This document shows positions 26,927 through 36,323 of a DNA stretch of 64,000 nt, piece after piece; the stretch's first letter is position 1; each line of letters starts with the position of its first letter. This stretch comes from Flavobacterium suaedae (GTDB lineage Bacteria > Bacteroidota > Bacteroidia > Flavobacteriales > Flavobacteriaceae): assembly GCF_014642915.1 (NCBI RefSeq), contig NZ_BMJE01000005.1:124001-188000 (forward strand), read 5' to 3'. A model generated the notes under the pieces. The model was not told the DNA's origin. It did no database searches and saw only the letters and a list, made by a program, of their open reading frames with translations. The translations under genes and the position numbers were made by a program.

Positions 26927-27466
26927 TTTGTTGAACTCATGTTTTAGTAAAGAATACATTTGTGAGTCTTCCATTTTACCGTCTACATTATAATGTTCCC
27001 GAAGGCAACCCTCATAAGTAAAACCATATTTTTTAAGCAATTTTACTGAAGCAATGTTGTAATCAGCTACAAGTGCTTCAATTCTGTGAAGTTTCATAAT
27101 ATCAAACCCATACTGAATAACAGCTTTTAAAGCTTCACTCATATAACCTTTTTGTTTATGGTTGTCATGGTTAAGGTTGTAACCTATTTCGGCTCTGTTG
27201 TGTTTTTGCACCCATGTATGGAAACCACACCAACCTATTAGGGTATTAGTTGATTTTTCTATAAGCTGAAAGTTGGTAAATGAGTAGTTATAAGTAGTAA
27301 GTCCTTTATTATATTTTCGCCTTTCAAAAGCTAATTCTTCATCAGTTGACAGCCACAAAAACTTTTTCAGCTCCTCATCAGTATAGTTAGTAAATATATG
27401 GTTGTATACTTCTGGAGTTAGCTTTATAAGCTTTAATCGAGGTGTGTTAATATACTCAAACTCCAT
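26924..27466 (-). CDS. GNAT N-acetyltransferase, RimJ/RimL type
   Basis: A 180-residue acetyltransferase of the RimJ/RimL subgroup. It shows the N-terminal TPRLKLIKLTPEVYNHIFT, IGWCGFHTWVQKHNRAEIGY, the acetyl-CoA loop NHDNHKQKGYMSEALKAVI (the family R/Q-x-x-G-x-G/A site is here Q-K-G-Y-M), and RIEALVADYNIASVKLLKKY. Such enzymes acetylate ribosomal protein N-termini or small amines. It is last in a run with the RimB-RimK fusion, a small membrane protein and a secreted protein, 15 nt after the latter, which hints at a shared protein-modification theme. The substrate cannot be read from sequence. Confidence 0.9.
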   Translation of the reverse strand: MEFEYINTPRLKLIKLTPEVYNHIFTNYTDEELKKFLWLSTDEELAFERRKYNKGLTTYNYSFTNFQLIEKSTNTLIGWCGFHTWVQKHNRAEIGYNLNHDNHKQKGYMSEALKAVIQYGFDIMKLHRIEALVADYNIASVKLLKKYGFTYEGCLREHYNVDGKMEDSQMYSLLKHEFNK

Positions 27467-27481
27467 AGTACATGGCGTTTA

Positions 27482-27874
27482 TTATTCTTCAATTATAAAA
27501 ACTTCATCTCTCCTTTTAAATTTAGGGCTATTAGCAACACGGGCAACCTGTACATAGCTGCTATCACTGGCAGGAGTAATTTTAACTGTCATAGTTCCCA
27601 ATTCTGCTACTTCTTTCTTTCTTTTAATAGTAGCAGGGGTAGGGCTTATAGTATAGGTACAACTATCTATCCATTTCAGGTTAAAATCATAAATTTCATC
27701 ACTGTCCAGTATTTTTTCAGTTTGCACGTCCCCTTTACGGGTAATTATAATTACTTTTTGTGAATTCGGATCTGTAAATTTAAACTTTCCTTCTTTAAAC
27801 TTTTCACAACTGTTTTGCCCATAGCCTGTAATAGGCAATAATACTAAAAGCAGTATGTTTAAGTATAATTTCAT
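27482..27874 (-). CDS. small secreted protein of unknown function
   Basis: A 130-residue protein with a signal peptide (MKLYLNILLLVLLPITGYGQ, then NSCEKF). I chose the ATG at 27874 because the signal peptide starts there; an ATG 57 nt upstream would add a hydrophilic tail and overlap the preceding gene. The mature part has two cysteines (Cys in NSCEKFKEGKF and in WIDSCTYTISP) that may pair, and a beta-strand pattern. The FKEGKFKFTDPNSQKVIIIT and WIDSCTYTI segments resemble a common family of short Bacteroidota proteins. It lies 4 nt after the 59-residue gene and 15 nt before the acetyltransferase gene, so it is co-transcribed. Confidence 0.8.
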   Translation of the reverse strand: MKLYLNILLLVLLPITGYGQNSCEKFKEGKFKFTDPNSQKVIIITRKGDVQTEKILDSDEIYDFNLKWIDSCTYTISPTPATIKRKKEVAELGTMTVKITPASDSSYVQVARVANSPKFKRRDEVFIIEE

Positions 27875-27878
27875 AATT

Positions 27879-28058
27879 TCATTTAGATTTTTTGTCCGGT
27901 TTACTATTGCTGTAAGTTGATAAAAAAGCAATTATTACAACTGAAAGACCTATTATCCTTATTACCCTGCCATATGGCCAATGCATTATAACAAACATTT
28001 GACCGCAGACAGATAATATCAGCCCAATGGTAAATATAGCTATAGCATTTTTCTTCAT
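27879..28058 (-). CDS. 59-residue two-helix membrane protein
   Basis: A short gene read directly from the sequence: ATG at 28058, TGA at 27881-27879. It encodes two hydrophobic helices (about 4-25 and 32-48) and a basic tail ending KPDKKSK. The loop between them reads MFVIMHWPYGRVIRIIGL, close to the K/M-x-x-HWP-x-G signature of GldL-like membrane helices in Bacteroidota. It sits 31 nt after the RimB-RimK gene and 4 nt before the secreted-protein gene on the same strand, so it is an operon member. Function is unknown. Confidence 0.8.
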   Translation of the reverse strand: MKKNAIAIFTIGLILSVCGQMFVIMHWPYGRVIRIIGLSVVIIAFLSTYSNSKPDKKSK

Positions 28059-28089
28059 GTTTTACAGAAAACAGAAATAAACTTTAAGC

Positions 28090-29460
28090 CTATTTTTTTA
28101 GCTTAAAGTTCTTTTCTATAGCTTTTATCATTTCACCTGCAATATCTTGGTCTGTAGCGCCTTCTATCCCTTCAAGTCCCGGAGATGAGTTTACTTCCAG
28201 TAATAGAGGTCCTTTAGTAGAACGTATAATATCAACACCGGCTACTTTTAAATTCATGGCTTTTGCTGCTTTTACCGCTATTCTTTTTTCTTCGGCTGTA
28301 GGCTTTATAATTGATGCCGTACCGCCTAAGTGAATGTTAGCTCTAAACTCTCCCGGTAATGCCTCACGTTGAATAGCAGCTACTACTTTACCGTCAATAA
28401 CAAATAACCTGATGTCTTTACCGTTAGCTTCTTTAATAAACTCCTGCACAAGTATATTGGCATTAAGGCTTTTAAAAGCATTAATAACACTTTCGGCAGC
28501 TTTCTTTGTTTCTGCAAGTACTACGCCTTTACCTTGTGTGCCTTCAAGTAATTTTACTATTAAAGGAGAACCGCCAACCATTTTTATAAGGTCGTTAGTA
28601 TCTAATGGTGAGTTAGCAAACCCTGTGGTTGGTATTTCTACACCATTATTTAAAAGTAATTGTAGAGAATACAGTTTATCTCGTGATTGGGTTATTGCGG
28701 TAGCAGAGTTAAGGCAAAATACTTTTAACGCCTCAAAATGACGAGTTAAAGCACAACCATAAAACGTCATGCTAGGACGAATACGTGGTATAATAGCATC
28801 AAAATCATTAAGCACTCTTCCGCCACGATAATGTATTTCAGGAGTGTGCGCATCCAGCTTCATATAGCAATGCCTGATGTTTAAAAAGTGCATTTCGTGC
28901 CCACGCATTTCTCCTGCTTCCATTATACGGCGGTTGCTGTATAAGTCAGGGTTACTTGCTAAAAGCCCTATGCGTAAACCTGTTTTATCTTGCTGTTTCT
29001 TATCGTAATATTCACTTAGCTTTTCTTGCGTAGGTTGTCCCAATAAGTATTCCTGTTCGGGGTCTACTAATATTCGCCCACTCATTGCCTCACGCCCCAA
29101 AAGCATTCGGAAGCCCATAGAGTCACGATTAGTAAGGGTAAGTTCTATGTCCCAGCTTTCGTTACCAAGCTGTAACTGTGTTTTTACAACTAAACGTTTT
29201 TCCCTGAAACCGCTGGAGCTTTTTACTATTCTTTTATCTACAAGCGGAGCTTCGCAATTAATAATAGTTTTTGCGTTGTTCTGTATAGGGTTTATATCAA
29301 ACTTAACCCAGTCCTCTCCGTCTTTTTGAAATACGTTTATATTTAATGCGTGCAGTGACGAAGTTTTAGCCCCCGAATCTACGCGGACTTTAATGGTTGG
29401 TATACCTAATTGTGGTAATGAACACCACTCTTCGCTGCCGACAATTACTTTTTCAGACAT
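28090..29460 (-). CDS. RimB-RimK fusion: DUF785 protease-like domain plus ATP-grasp ligase
   Basis: A 456-residue protein with two domains. Residues 1-150 form a retropepsin-like DUF785 (RimB) domain with the [14 protein letters not shown] motif (Asp28 is the presumed catalytic residue) and [15 protein letters not shown]. Residues 163-456 form a RimK-type ATP-grasp ligase with [52 protein letters not shown] and the Mg-binding [14 protein letters not shown]. RimK adds glutamates to the C-terminus of ribosomal protein S6; RimB-type proteins are separate partners in other bacteria. Here both are one polypeptide. Co-transcription with a RimJ/L acetyltransferase supports a ribosome-modification role. 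Confidence 0.92.
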   Translation of the reverse strand: MSEKVIVGSEEWCSLPQLGIPTIKVRVDSGAKTSSLHALNINVFQKDGEDWVKFDINPIQNNAKTIINCEAPLVDKRIVKSSSGFREKRLVVKTQLQLGNESWDIELTLTNRDSMGFRMLLGREAMSGRILVDPEQEYLLGQPTQEKLSEYYDKKQQDKTGLRIGLLASNPDLYSNRRIMEAGEMRGHEMHFLNIRHCYMKLDAHTPEIHYRGGRVLNDFDAIIPRIRPSMTFYGCALTRHFEALKVFCLNSATAITQSRDKLYSLQLLLNNGVEIPTTGFANSPLDTNDLIKMVGGSPLIVKLLEGTQGKGVVLAETKKAAESVINAFKSLNANILVQEFIKEANGKDIRLFVIDGKVVAAIQREALPGEFRANIHLGGTASIIKPTAEEKRIAVKAAKAMNLKVAGVDIIRSTKGPLLLEVNSSPGLEGIEGATDQDIAGEMIKAIEKNFKLKK

Positions 29461-29533
29461 TTTATTTTTAATATTACTAAAAACTAAAGTACTATTTTTT
29501 ATTTTAAATACTAATGTTATTAATAAACATATA

Positions 29534-29568
29534 ATAAAAAAATCCTCTGAAATTAACTCAGAGGATTT
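29534..29568 (-). terminator. intrinsic terminator of clpC
   Basis: AAAATCCTCTGA-attaac-TCAGAGGATTTTT makes a 12-bp stem about 35 nt after the clpC stop. A T-run follows on the minus strand (A-run at 29535-29542). Confidence 0.9.
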
Positions 29569-29601
29569 TTAAGGGTATATTATTTAATAACTAACTGCTA
29601 A

Positions 29602-32151
29602 TTAGTCTGCTGGATTTTCAGCTTTTTGTATCGTAACAGTCAGTTCTTGGTTATCATCATCAAGATCCATAAAAATTTGGTCTCCGTTTGCAATTTTAGA
29701 AGTGATTATTTCTTCTGCTAATGCATCTTCAACGTATTTTTGTATAGCTCTTTTTAATGGTCTTGCACCATATTGCTTATCAAAACCTTTATCTGCTATA
29801 AAATCTCTCGCTTTATCTGAAAGTGTTATTTCATAACCAAGATCTTTAATTCTGCTGTACAGTTTTTCAAGCTCAATAGTGATGATTTTATTAATGTCTT
29901 CTTTTTCCAGAGGATTAAATACAATAACATCATCTATTCGGTTAAGGAACTCAGGAGCAAATGTTTTCTTTAATGCACCTTCAATAACACCTTTAGCATA
30001 ATCACTTGCCTGTGCTTGCTTAGCTGCTGTACCAAAACCAACTCCTTGACCGAAGTCTTTAAGTTGTCTTGCCCCAACGTTAGATGTCATTATAATGATA
30101 GTGTTTCTGAAATCAATTTTACGTCCTAAACTATCAGTTAAATAACCATCGTCCAGCACTTGTAAAAGCATATTGAATACGTCAGGGTGTGCTTTCTCAA
30201 TTTCATCAAGAAGTACTACTGAATAGGGTTTTCTTCTTACTTTTTCAGTAAGCTGTCCGCCTTCTTCATATCCTACATATCCGGGAGGTGCACCCACTAA
30301 TCTTGATATGGCAAATTTTTCCATGTATTCACTCATATCAATTCTAACTAATGCATCTTCCGAATCAAACAGTTCTTTAGCAATTACTTTGGCTAACTGT
30401 GTTTTACCAACACCTGTTTGTCCTAAAAATATAAAAGAACCAATAGGCTTATTAGGGTCTTTAAGCCCGGCACGGTTACGTTGTATAGAGCGTGCTATTT
30501 TGGTTACAGCATCATCCTGGCCGATTACTTTTTCTTTAATAAGTTCCGGTAGGTGCGCCAGTTTGTTACTTTCAGTTTGTGCAATACGATTAACAGGTAT
30601 GCCTGTCATCATACTCACAACATCCGCAACATTGTCTTCGGTAACGGTAACACGATTGTTTTTAGATTCTTCTTCCCACTGCTCTTGTGCTATGGCAAGG
30701 TCTTTTTCAATGCGCTTTTCATCATCACGAAGTTTAGCAGCTTCTTCATACTTCTGTTTTTTAACTACAGAATTTTTACGCTCGCGTATTTCTTCAAGTT
30801 GTCTTTCTAAGTCTAATATTTGCTTAGGTACATCTATATTGGTAATGTGTACTCTTGAGCCTGCTTCATCCAGCGCATCAATAGCTTTGTCCGGAAGGAA
30901 ACGGTCGCTCATATACCTGCTGGTTAACTTAACACAAGCATCAATAGCTTCGGGTGTATAGTTAACGCTGTGGTGCTCCTCATACTTTTCCTTAATATTA
31001 TTAAGTATGGTAATAGTTTCCTCTATAGAGGTTGGCTCTACCATTACTTTTTGGAAACGTCTTTCAAGCGCACCGTCCTTTTCAATGTACTGTCTGTACT
31101 CGTCCAGCGTAGTAGCACCAATACATTGTATTTCGCCTCTTGCTAAAGCAGGTTTAAACATGTTACTTGCATCAAGCGAACCTGTTGCACCACCTGCACC
31201 TACTATAGTATGTATCTCGTCAATAAAAAGAATTATATCATCATTCTTTTCAAGCTCGTTCATAACGGCTTTCATTCGCTCTTCAAACTGTCCTCGGTAT
31301 TTAGTACCGGCAACAAGGCTGGCAAGGTCAAGTGTTACAACTCGTTTATTAAATAGAATACGCGATACTTTCTTTTGTACTATACGTAGTGCAAGTCCTT
31401 CTGCAATAGCCGATTTACCTACACCGGGTTCACCTATAAGTAATGGGTTGTTTTTCTTTCTTCTGCTTAATATTTGCGATACGCGTTCAATTTCTTTTTC
31501 ACGACCCACTACAGGGTCCATTTTACCTTCTTCTGCAAGTTCAGTAAGGTCACGCCCAAAATTGTCAAGAACAGGTGTTTTCGACTTTTTATTGGGTTTA
31601 CCGCTACCCGAAGAAGGATTGTTGAAAGAACTTTCGCGCATACTGTCATCTTGTCCTGCATCTTCGTTAAAAGACTCGGAACGTGGCAGATTTTCTAAGT
31701 AATCTTCTTCGTTTGATGTCATATCAATAAATTGTTGTTTAACGGTTTCATAATCAATTTTAAGCTTATTCAATAGCTTAGTCGTGGGGTCATTTTCGTT
31801 ACGTAATATGCACAACAATAGGTGTGCAGTACTTATCGACGTACTCTGGAAAACCTTAGCTTCTAAAAAAGTAGTTCTTAGTGCTCTTTCTGCCTGGCGC
31901 GTTAAGTGCAGGTTTTTCTTTTCGTTACGTTCTGCATTTGGATTTGCAGGGCTTAATATCTCGACTTTTCTACGTAAATGATCTAAATCAACAGAAATGC
32001 TGTTTAGAATGGAAATAGCTTTACCATTACCATCTCTTAAAATCCCCAACATTAAATGTTCTGTACCAATAAAGTCATGACCTAATCGTAAAGCTTCCTC
32101 TTTACTATAGGTAATCACGTCCTTTACTCTTGGTGAAAAATTATCATCCAT
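29602..32151 (-). CDS. clpC: ATP-dependent Clp protease ATPase subunit ClpC
   Basis: A 849-residue AAA+ unfoldase that delivers substrates to ClpP. It has the Clp N-domain (two repeats, 1-145), first AAA+ with Walker A GEPGVGKSAIAEGLA and Walker B IILFIDEIHTIVG, a ClpC-type middle domain with UVR-like KKQKYEEAAKLRDDEKRIEK, and second AAA+ with GQTGVGKTQLAKVIA and VLLDEIEKAHPD. The ClpP-docking loop is near MTSNVGARQLKDFGQGVGFG. I chose MDDNFSPRV as start (32151) because the family begins there. An ATG three codons upstream (32160) is possible. The gap to divergent gyrA is 250 bp and holds both promoters. Confidence 0.96.
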   Translation of the reverse strand: MDDNFSPRVKDVITYSKEEALRLGHDFIGTEHLMLGILRDGNGKAISILNSISVDLDHLRRKVEILSPANPNAERNEKKNLHLTRQAERALRTTFLEAKVFQSTSISTAHLLLCILRNENDPTTKLLNKLKIDYETVKQQFIDMTSNEEDYLENLPRSESFNEDAGQDDSMRESSFNNPSSGSGKPNKKSKTPVLDNFGRDLTELAEEGKMDPVVGREKEIERVSQILSRRKKNNPLLIGEPGVGKSAIAEGLALRIVQKKVSRILFNKRVVTLDLASLVAGTKYRGQFEERMKAVMNELEKNDDIILFIDEIHTIVGAGGATGSLDASNMFKPALARGEIQCIGATTLDEYRQYIEKDGALERRFQKVMVEPTSIEETITILNNIKEKYEEHHSVNYTPEAIDACVKLTSRYMSDRFLPDKAIDALDEAGSRVHITNIDVPKQILDLERQLEEIRERKNSVVKKQKYEEAAKLRDDEKRIEKDLAIAQEQWEEESKNNRVTVTEDNVADVVSMMTGIPVNRIAQTESNKLAHLPELIKEKVIGQDDAVTKIARSIQRNRAGLKDPNKPIGSFIFLGQTGVGKTQLAKVIAKELFDSEDALVRIDMSEYMEKFAISRLVGAPPGYVGYEEGGQLTEKVRRKPYSVVLLDEIEKAHPDVFNMLLQVLDDGYLTDSLGRKIDFRNTIIIMTSNVGARQLKDFGQGVGFGTAAKQAQASDYAKGVIEGALKKTFAPEFLNRIDDVIVFNPLEKEDINKIITIELEKLYSRIKDLGYEITLSDKARDFIADKGFDKQYGARPLKRAIQKYVEDALAEEIITSKIANGDQIFMDLDDDNQELTVTIQKAENPAD

Positions 32152-32410
32152 ACTGTGCATTCTTATAATGTAAATTTAAGCATTTACATAAGATTTTACA
32201 AAAACCATACCCTATAAGGGGAGGTGACATGCTAAGTGACAAAAAATAAATTTAAAATAAAAGCCTTTTAATAATACTTTATTAACGATTCAGCAGTATT
32301 AAAATGTTAATAAAACGCGAAAAATATTAGCGCCAACCCTTATAAATGCTAATTAAAATACGTATATTGGCACGTTTTGTAACATTATGAAAAACTTAAT
32401 ATAACTGCTT

Positions 32411-34942
32411 ATGGCTGAAGGAGAAAAGTTAATCCCAATTAACATAGAAGACGAGATGAAATCAGCTTACATTGATTATTCAATGTCAGTAATTGTTTCA
32501 CGTGCACTTCCCGATGTTAGAGATGGCTTGAAACCCGTACACAGACGAGTACTATACGGAATGAATGAATTAGGTGTTTTTTCTAACCGTGCTTATAAAA
32601 AATCTGCAAGGATAGTAGGTGAGGTACTGGGTAAATACCACCCCCATGGTGATACTTCTGTTTATGATACTATGGTACGTATGGCTCAGGATTGGAGTTT
32701 ACGTTATTTATTAGTAGACGGGCAGGGTAACTTTGGGTCTATAGATGGCGACAGCCCTGCGGCTATGCGTTATACAGAAGCAAGAATGCGTAAGATATCA
32801 GAAGAGATAATGGCTGATATTGATAAGGAAACTGTAGATTTTCAATTAAATTTTGACGATACGCTGCACGAACCTACGGTAATGCCTACCAGAGTCCCTC
32901 AATTACTTATAAATGGAGCATCGGGTATTGCTGTTGGTATGGCTACTAATATGCCACCGCACAACCTTACTGAGGTAATTGACGGTACGCTTGCTTATAT
33001 AGATAATGAAGAAATAGAGATAGACGAGCTAATGAACTATATAAAAGCTCCTGATTTCCCAACGGGAGGGGTTGTATATGGTTACGAAGGTGTTCGTGAA
33101 GCGTTTAAAACAGGTAGAGGAAGAGTTGTTTTAAGAGCTAAAGTAAAGTTTGAAGAAGTTGACGGCAGAGAGTGTATTATAGTAACTGAAATACCATATC
33201 AGGTTAACAAGGCAGAAATGATTAAGAAAACTGCTGAAATGGTTAACGATAAAAAGATAGAAGGTATTGCAAATATTAGAGATGAGTCGGATAGGAGAGG
33301 TATGCGTATTGTATATATACTAAAACGTGATGCTGTACCTAATGTTGTCCTTAATACCTTATATAAGTATACACAACTGCAATCATCATTTAGTGTAAAT
33401 AATATTGCACTTGTAAAAGGAAGACCTCAATTACTTAATCTTAAAGACTTAATACACTATTTTGTTGAGCACAGGCATGATGTGGTTGTAAGACGTACGC
33501 AGTACGATTTACGCAAAGCAGAAGAACGTGCACATATATTAGAAGGTCTCATTATAGCATCAGATAATATTGATGAGGTTATACAAATAATAAGAGGCTC
33601 TAAAGACGGAGAGCAGGCAAGAGCCAGATTAATAGAACGCTTTAATCTTTCCGAAATACAAGCTCGTGCTATTGTAGAAATGCGTTTAAGACAACTTACA
33701 GGTCTTGAACAGGATAAACTTCGTGCAGAGTATGATGAAATCATGAAGTTAATAGCGGAGTTGAAAGCACTTTTAGAAGATAAGCAGCTTAGAATGGAGC
33801 TTATTAAAGAGGAGCTTGTTGAAATACGAGACAAATATGGTGATGAGCGTCGCTCTACTATAGAATATGCAGGAGGAGATGTAAGTATAGAAGACCTTAT
33901 TGCAGATGAAAATGTTGTAATAACAATTTCGCATGCAGGCTACATTAAGCGTACACCACTTTCTGAATATAAAACACAAAACAGAGGAGGAGTAGGACAA
34001 AAAGGTGTAAGTACCAGAGACCAAGACTTCCTTGAACATTTATTTGTGGCTACTAACCACCAGTATATGTTGTTCTTTACACAAAAAGGTAAGTGTTTCT
34101 GGTTACGTGTTTATGAAATACCGGAAGGTAGTAAAGCAAGTAAAGGTCGTGCAATACAAAACCTTATTAATATAGAAAATGATGATAAGGTAAAAGCATT
34201 TATTTGTACAAAAGACCTTAAAGACGAAGAATATATAAATAGCCATTATGTAATTATGGCTACTAAAAAAGGTGTTGTTAAAAAGACATTACTGGAGCAA
34301 TATTCTCGTCCTAGGTTAAATGGTATAAACGCGATTACTGTTAGAGAAGACGATGAATTACTGGAAGCTAAATTAACTACAGGAGAGAGCCAGGTATTAC
34401 TGGCAGTTAAATCTGGTAAAATAGTACGTTTTGAAGAAGGTAAGACCAGACCAATGGGTAGAAATGCCTCCGGTGTTCGCGGAATTACGCTTGCTGATGA
34501 TAATGATGAAGTAATAGGCATGGTTTCTGTACATGATATGAATAGTGAAATACTGGTAGTATCAGAAAACGGATATGGTAAACGTTCAAGTTTAGAAGAA
34601 TACCGAATTACTAACAGAGGTGGTAAAGGGGTTAAAACAATGAACATTACTGATAAGACAGGAAAGCTTGTTTCTGTAAACAGTGTTACAGATGCTGATG
34701 ACCTTATGATTATTAATAAATCAGGGCTTACTATACGTATGCAGGTTTCTGATTTAAGAGTTATGGGGCGTGCAACACAGGGAGTTCGTTTAATTAATAT
34801 TAAAAACAATGACTCTATTGCAGCAGTAGCTAAGGTAATGCGCGAGGAAGAAGCAGAAGAAATAGCTGATGAAGTTGAAAACTTAAATGAAGATTCTACC
34901 ACAATTGAAGGGAATACTGAAGAAAGTGAAAACAACAACTAA
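32411..34942 (+). CDS. gyrA: DNA gyrase subunit A
   Basis: An 843-residue type II topoisomerase subunit that cuts and rejoins DNA. The winged-helix/tower region begins [20 protein letters not shown]. Active-site Tyr121 is in [10 protein letters not shown]. The quinolone pocket is [17 protein letters not shown], giving Thr82, Ser83 and Asp86 (E. coli Ser83, Ala84, Asp87). Thr82 is the wild-type state in Flavobacterium. The C-terminal beta-pinwheel has repeats such as [11 protein letters not shown] and [11 protein letters not shown], and ends in an acidic tail ([17 protein letters not shown]). GyrA rather than ParC is favoured by the full-length six-bladed C-terminal domain. A TPR gene follows 20 nt later, likely co-transcribed. 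Confidence 0.97.
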   Translation: MAEGEKLIPINIEDEMKSAYIDYSMSVIVSRALPDVRDGLKPVHRRVLYGMNELGVFSNRAYKKSARIVGEVLGKYHPHGDTSVYDTMVRMAQDWSLRYLLVDGQGNFGSIDGDSPAAMRYTEARMRKISEEIMADIDKETVDFQLNFDDTLHEPTVMPTRVPQLLINGASGIAVGMATNMPPHNLTEVIDGTLAYIDNEEIEIDELMNYIKAPDFPTGGVVYGYEGVREAFKTGRGRVVLRAKVKFEEVDGRECIIVTEIPYQVNKAEMIKKTAEMVNDKKIEGIANIRDESDRRGMRIVYILKRDAVPNVVLNTLYKYTQLQSSFSVNNIALVKGRPQLLNLKDLIHYFVEHRHDVVVRRTQYDLRKAEERAHILEGLIIASDNIDEVIQIIRGSKDGEQARARLIERFNLSEIQARAIVEMRLRQLTGLEQDKLRAEYDEIMKLIAELKALLEDKQLRMELIKEELVEIRDKYGDERRSTIEYAGGDVSIEDLIADENVVITISHAGYIKRTPLSEYKTQNRGGVGQKGVSTRDQDFLEHLFVATNHQYMLFFTQKGKCFWLRVYEIPEGSKASKGRAIQNLINIENDDKVKAFICTKDLKDEEYINSHYVIMATKKGVVKKTLLEQYSRPRLNGINAITVREDDELLEAKLTTGESQVLLAVKSGKIVRFEEGKTRPMGRNASGVRGITLADDNDEVIGMVSVHDMNSEILVVSENGYGKRSSLEEYRITNRGGKGVKTMNITDKTGKLVSVNSVTDADDLMIINKSGLTIRMQVSDLRVMGRATQGVRLINIKNNDSIAAVAKVMREEEAEEIADEVENLNEDSTTIEGNTEESENNN

Positions 34943-34962
34943 ACTTAAATAAATTTAAAAAA

Positions 34963-36243
34963 ATGAAAAAATATCTTATTGCAGCATCCATAATGCTTTC
35001 TGTAAGTGTTTTTGCTCAAAAGAGCGAGTTGAGGTCTTTAAGAAAGATGTCTAAAGACGGTTTGCCTGCACCTAAGGATTTAGCAGAGTTTGATAGCGAA
35101 CTTAAAGCTTTAGAAGCTAATTTAGGCAGTGCTGATGAAGAACAAAGAGCAGGATATTACTTTTATAAAGGAAAGTATGGTTTAGCTAAAATGCAAACCA
35201 ACCCTGCCACATCGGGAGAACTTTTAAAACCAACTATTGAAAGTCTTGAAAAGGCTATACAAATAGAAAAAGGTACAGGTGATAATGAGTATACAGGACA
35301 AATAAGAGAACAGATATATCCTATACTTAAAAGTGCTTTAGTGGACCAAGCAATAGCATTAGGAAAACAGCAGGATTATAAATCTGCTTATCCTTTATTT
35401 GAACAGGTATACAGAATAAGCCCGAGGGATACTGTACATTTATATAATGCAGCAGCCTATGCTTCTAACAGTCAGGATTACAAACAAGCTATAGATTACT
35501 ATAAAGAGTTACAGCAGTTAGGATTTACCGGTAAAGGTGTAAATTACACAGCTAAAAATGTAGAAACAGGTCAGGTAGAATTTTTCCCTAACAAAACTAC
35601 AAGAGATTTATCTGTAGCACAAAAAACGCACGTTGAACCGGGTATACATCGTGAGCCTTCTAAGAAAAGCGATATAGTAAAAAATATTGCTAAATTATAT
35701 TTAATATTAGGTGATAAAGAAAATGCTAAAAAAGCTATTGAAGATGCGAAAAAAGCAAATCCTAATGATGTTGAGATACTTTCGGCAGAGGCACAGCTTT
35801 ATCTTGAAGCAGATGATTACGATAACTACAGAAAAACAGTTCAGCAGATATTAAATCAAGGTTCTACAGACCCTATTTTATACTTTAACCTGGGGGTTAC
35901 AAGTGCAAAATCAGGTGATGTAGAAGGGGCTAAAAAATATTATGCAAAAGCAATTGAGTTAGATCCTCAATTAGTGGGAGCGTACCAAAATTTAGGTATA
36001 CTTCAATTAAGCGGAGAAGATGAAATTGTTAGCGAAATGAACAATTTAGGTACTTCTAAAAAAGAGATGAAACGTTATGACGAGCTTAAAGAGAAGCGTA
36101 ACGAAATGTATAGAGAAGCGATGAAGTATTTAGAAAAAGCTCATGAAATTGATCCTGATAACACTGATGTAAAAACTATTTTGGGTAATTTATATCAAGG
36201 TCTTGAAATGATGGATAAATATAAAGCTCTTAAAAACGAGTAA
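34963..36243 (+). CDS. exported tetratricopeptide-repeat protein
   Basis: A 426-residue protein with a signal peptide (MKKYLIAASIMLSVSVFAQ). It is followed by helical TPR units, seen as YYFYKGKYGLAKM, YKSAYPLFEQVYRISPRDTV, LYNAAAYASNSQDYKQAIDY, ILYFNLGVTSAKSGDVEGAK, and YLEKAHEIDPDNTDVKTILG. TPR proteins of this kind are periplasmic scaffolds in Bacteroidota. The specific partner is unknown. It lies 20 nt after gyrA and before a strong terminator, so it is probably the second gene of a gyrA operon, an arrangement often seen in Flavobacteria. Confidence 0.88.
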   Translation: MKKYLIAASIMLSVSVFAQKSELRSLRKMSKDGLPAPKDLAEFDSELKALEANLGSADEEQRAGYYFYKGKYGLAKMQTNPATSGELLKPTIESLEKAIQIEKGTGDNEYTGQIREQIYPILKSALVDQAIALGKQQDYKSAYPLFEQVYRISPRDTVHLYNAAAYASNSQDYKQAIDYYKELQQLGFTGKGVNYTAKNVETGQVEFFPNKTTRDLSVAQKTHVEPGIHREPSKKSDIVKNIAKLYLILGDKENAKKAIEDAKKANPNDVEILSAEAQLYLEADDYDNYRKTVQQILNQGSTDPILYFNLGVTSAKSGDVEGAKKYYAKAIELDPQLVGAYQNLGILQLSGEDEIVSEMNNLGTSKKEMKRYDELKEKRNEMYREAMKYLEKAHEIDPDNTDVKTILGNLYQGLEMMDKYKALKNE

Positions 36244-36265
36244 CACTATTAATATTCTTAATATA

Positions 36266-36296
36266 AAAAGCCTCCTGAATTCAGGAGGCTTTTTTA
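36266..36296 (+). terminator. bidirectional intrinsic terminator
   Basis: AAAAGCCTCCTGAA/TTCAGGAGGCTTTT is a perfect palindrome followed by T-run on the plus strand. It separates the TPR gene from convergent pheT. Confidence 0.93.
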
Positions 36297-36323
36297 TTTA
36301 TGCTTGTATTTGTATATAACCCT

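Noticed and set aside
30308..31702. Two long open frames (217 and 231 codons) opposite clpC
   Set aside because: Both are antisense shadows inside a fully conserved clpC frame, Ser-rich and without a start context.
33457..34039. Possible quinolone-resistance mutation or a second gyrase gene
   Set aside because: GyrA has Thr82, which is the normal state in Flavobacterium; the antisense frames here are shadows.
34246..34938. 230-codon frame opposite the gyrA C-terminal domain
   Set aside because: Shadow of gyrA; composition is Ser/Thr/Leu-rich with no recognisable fold.
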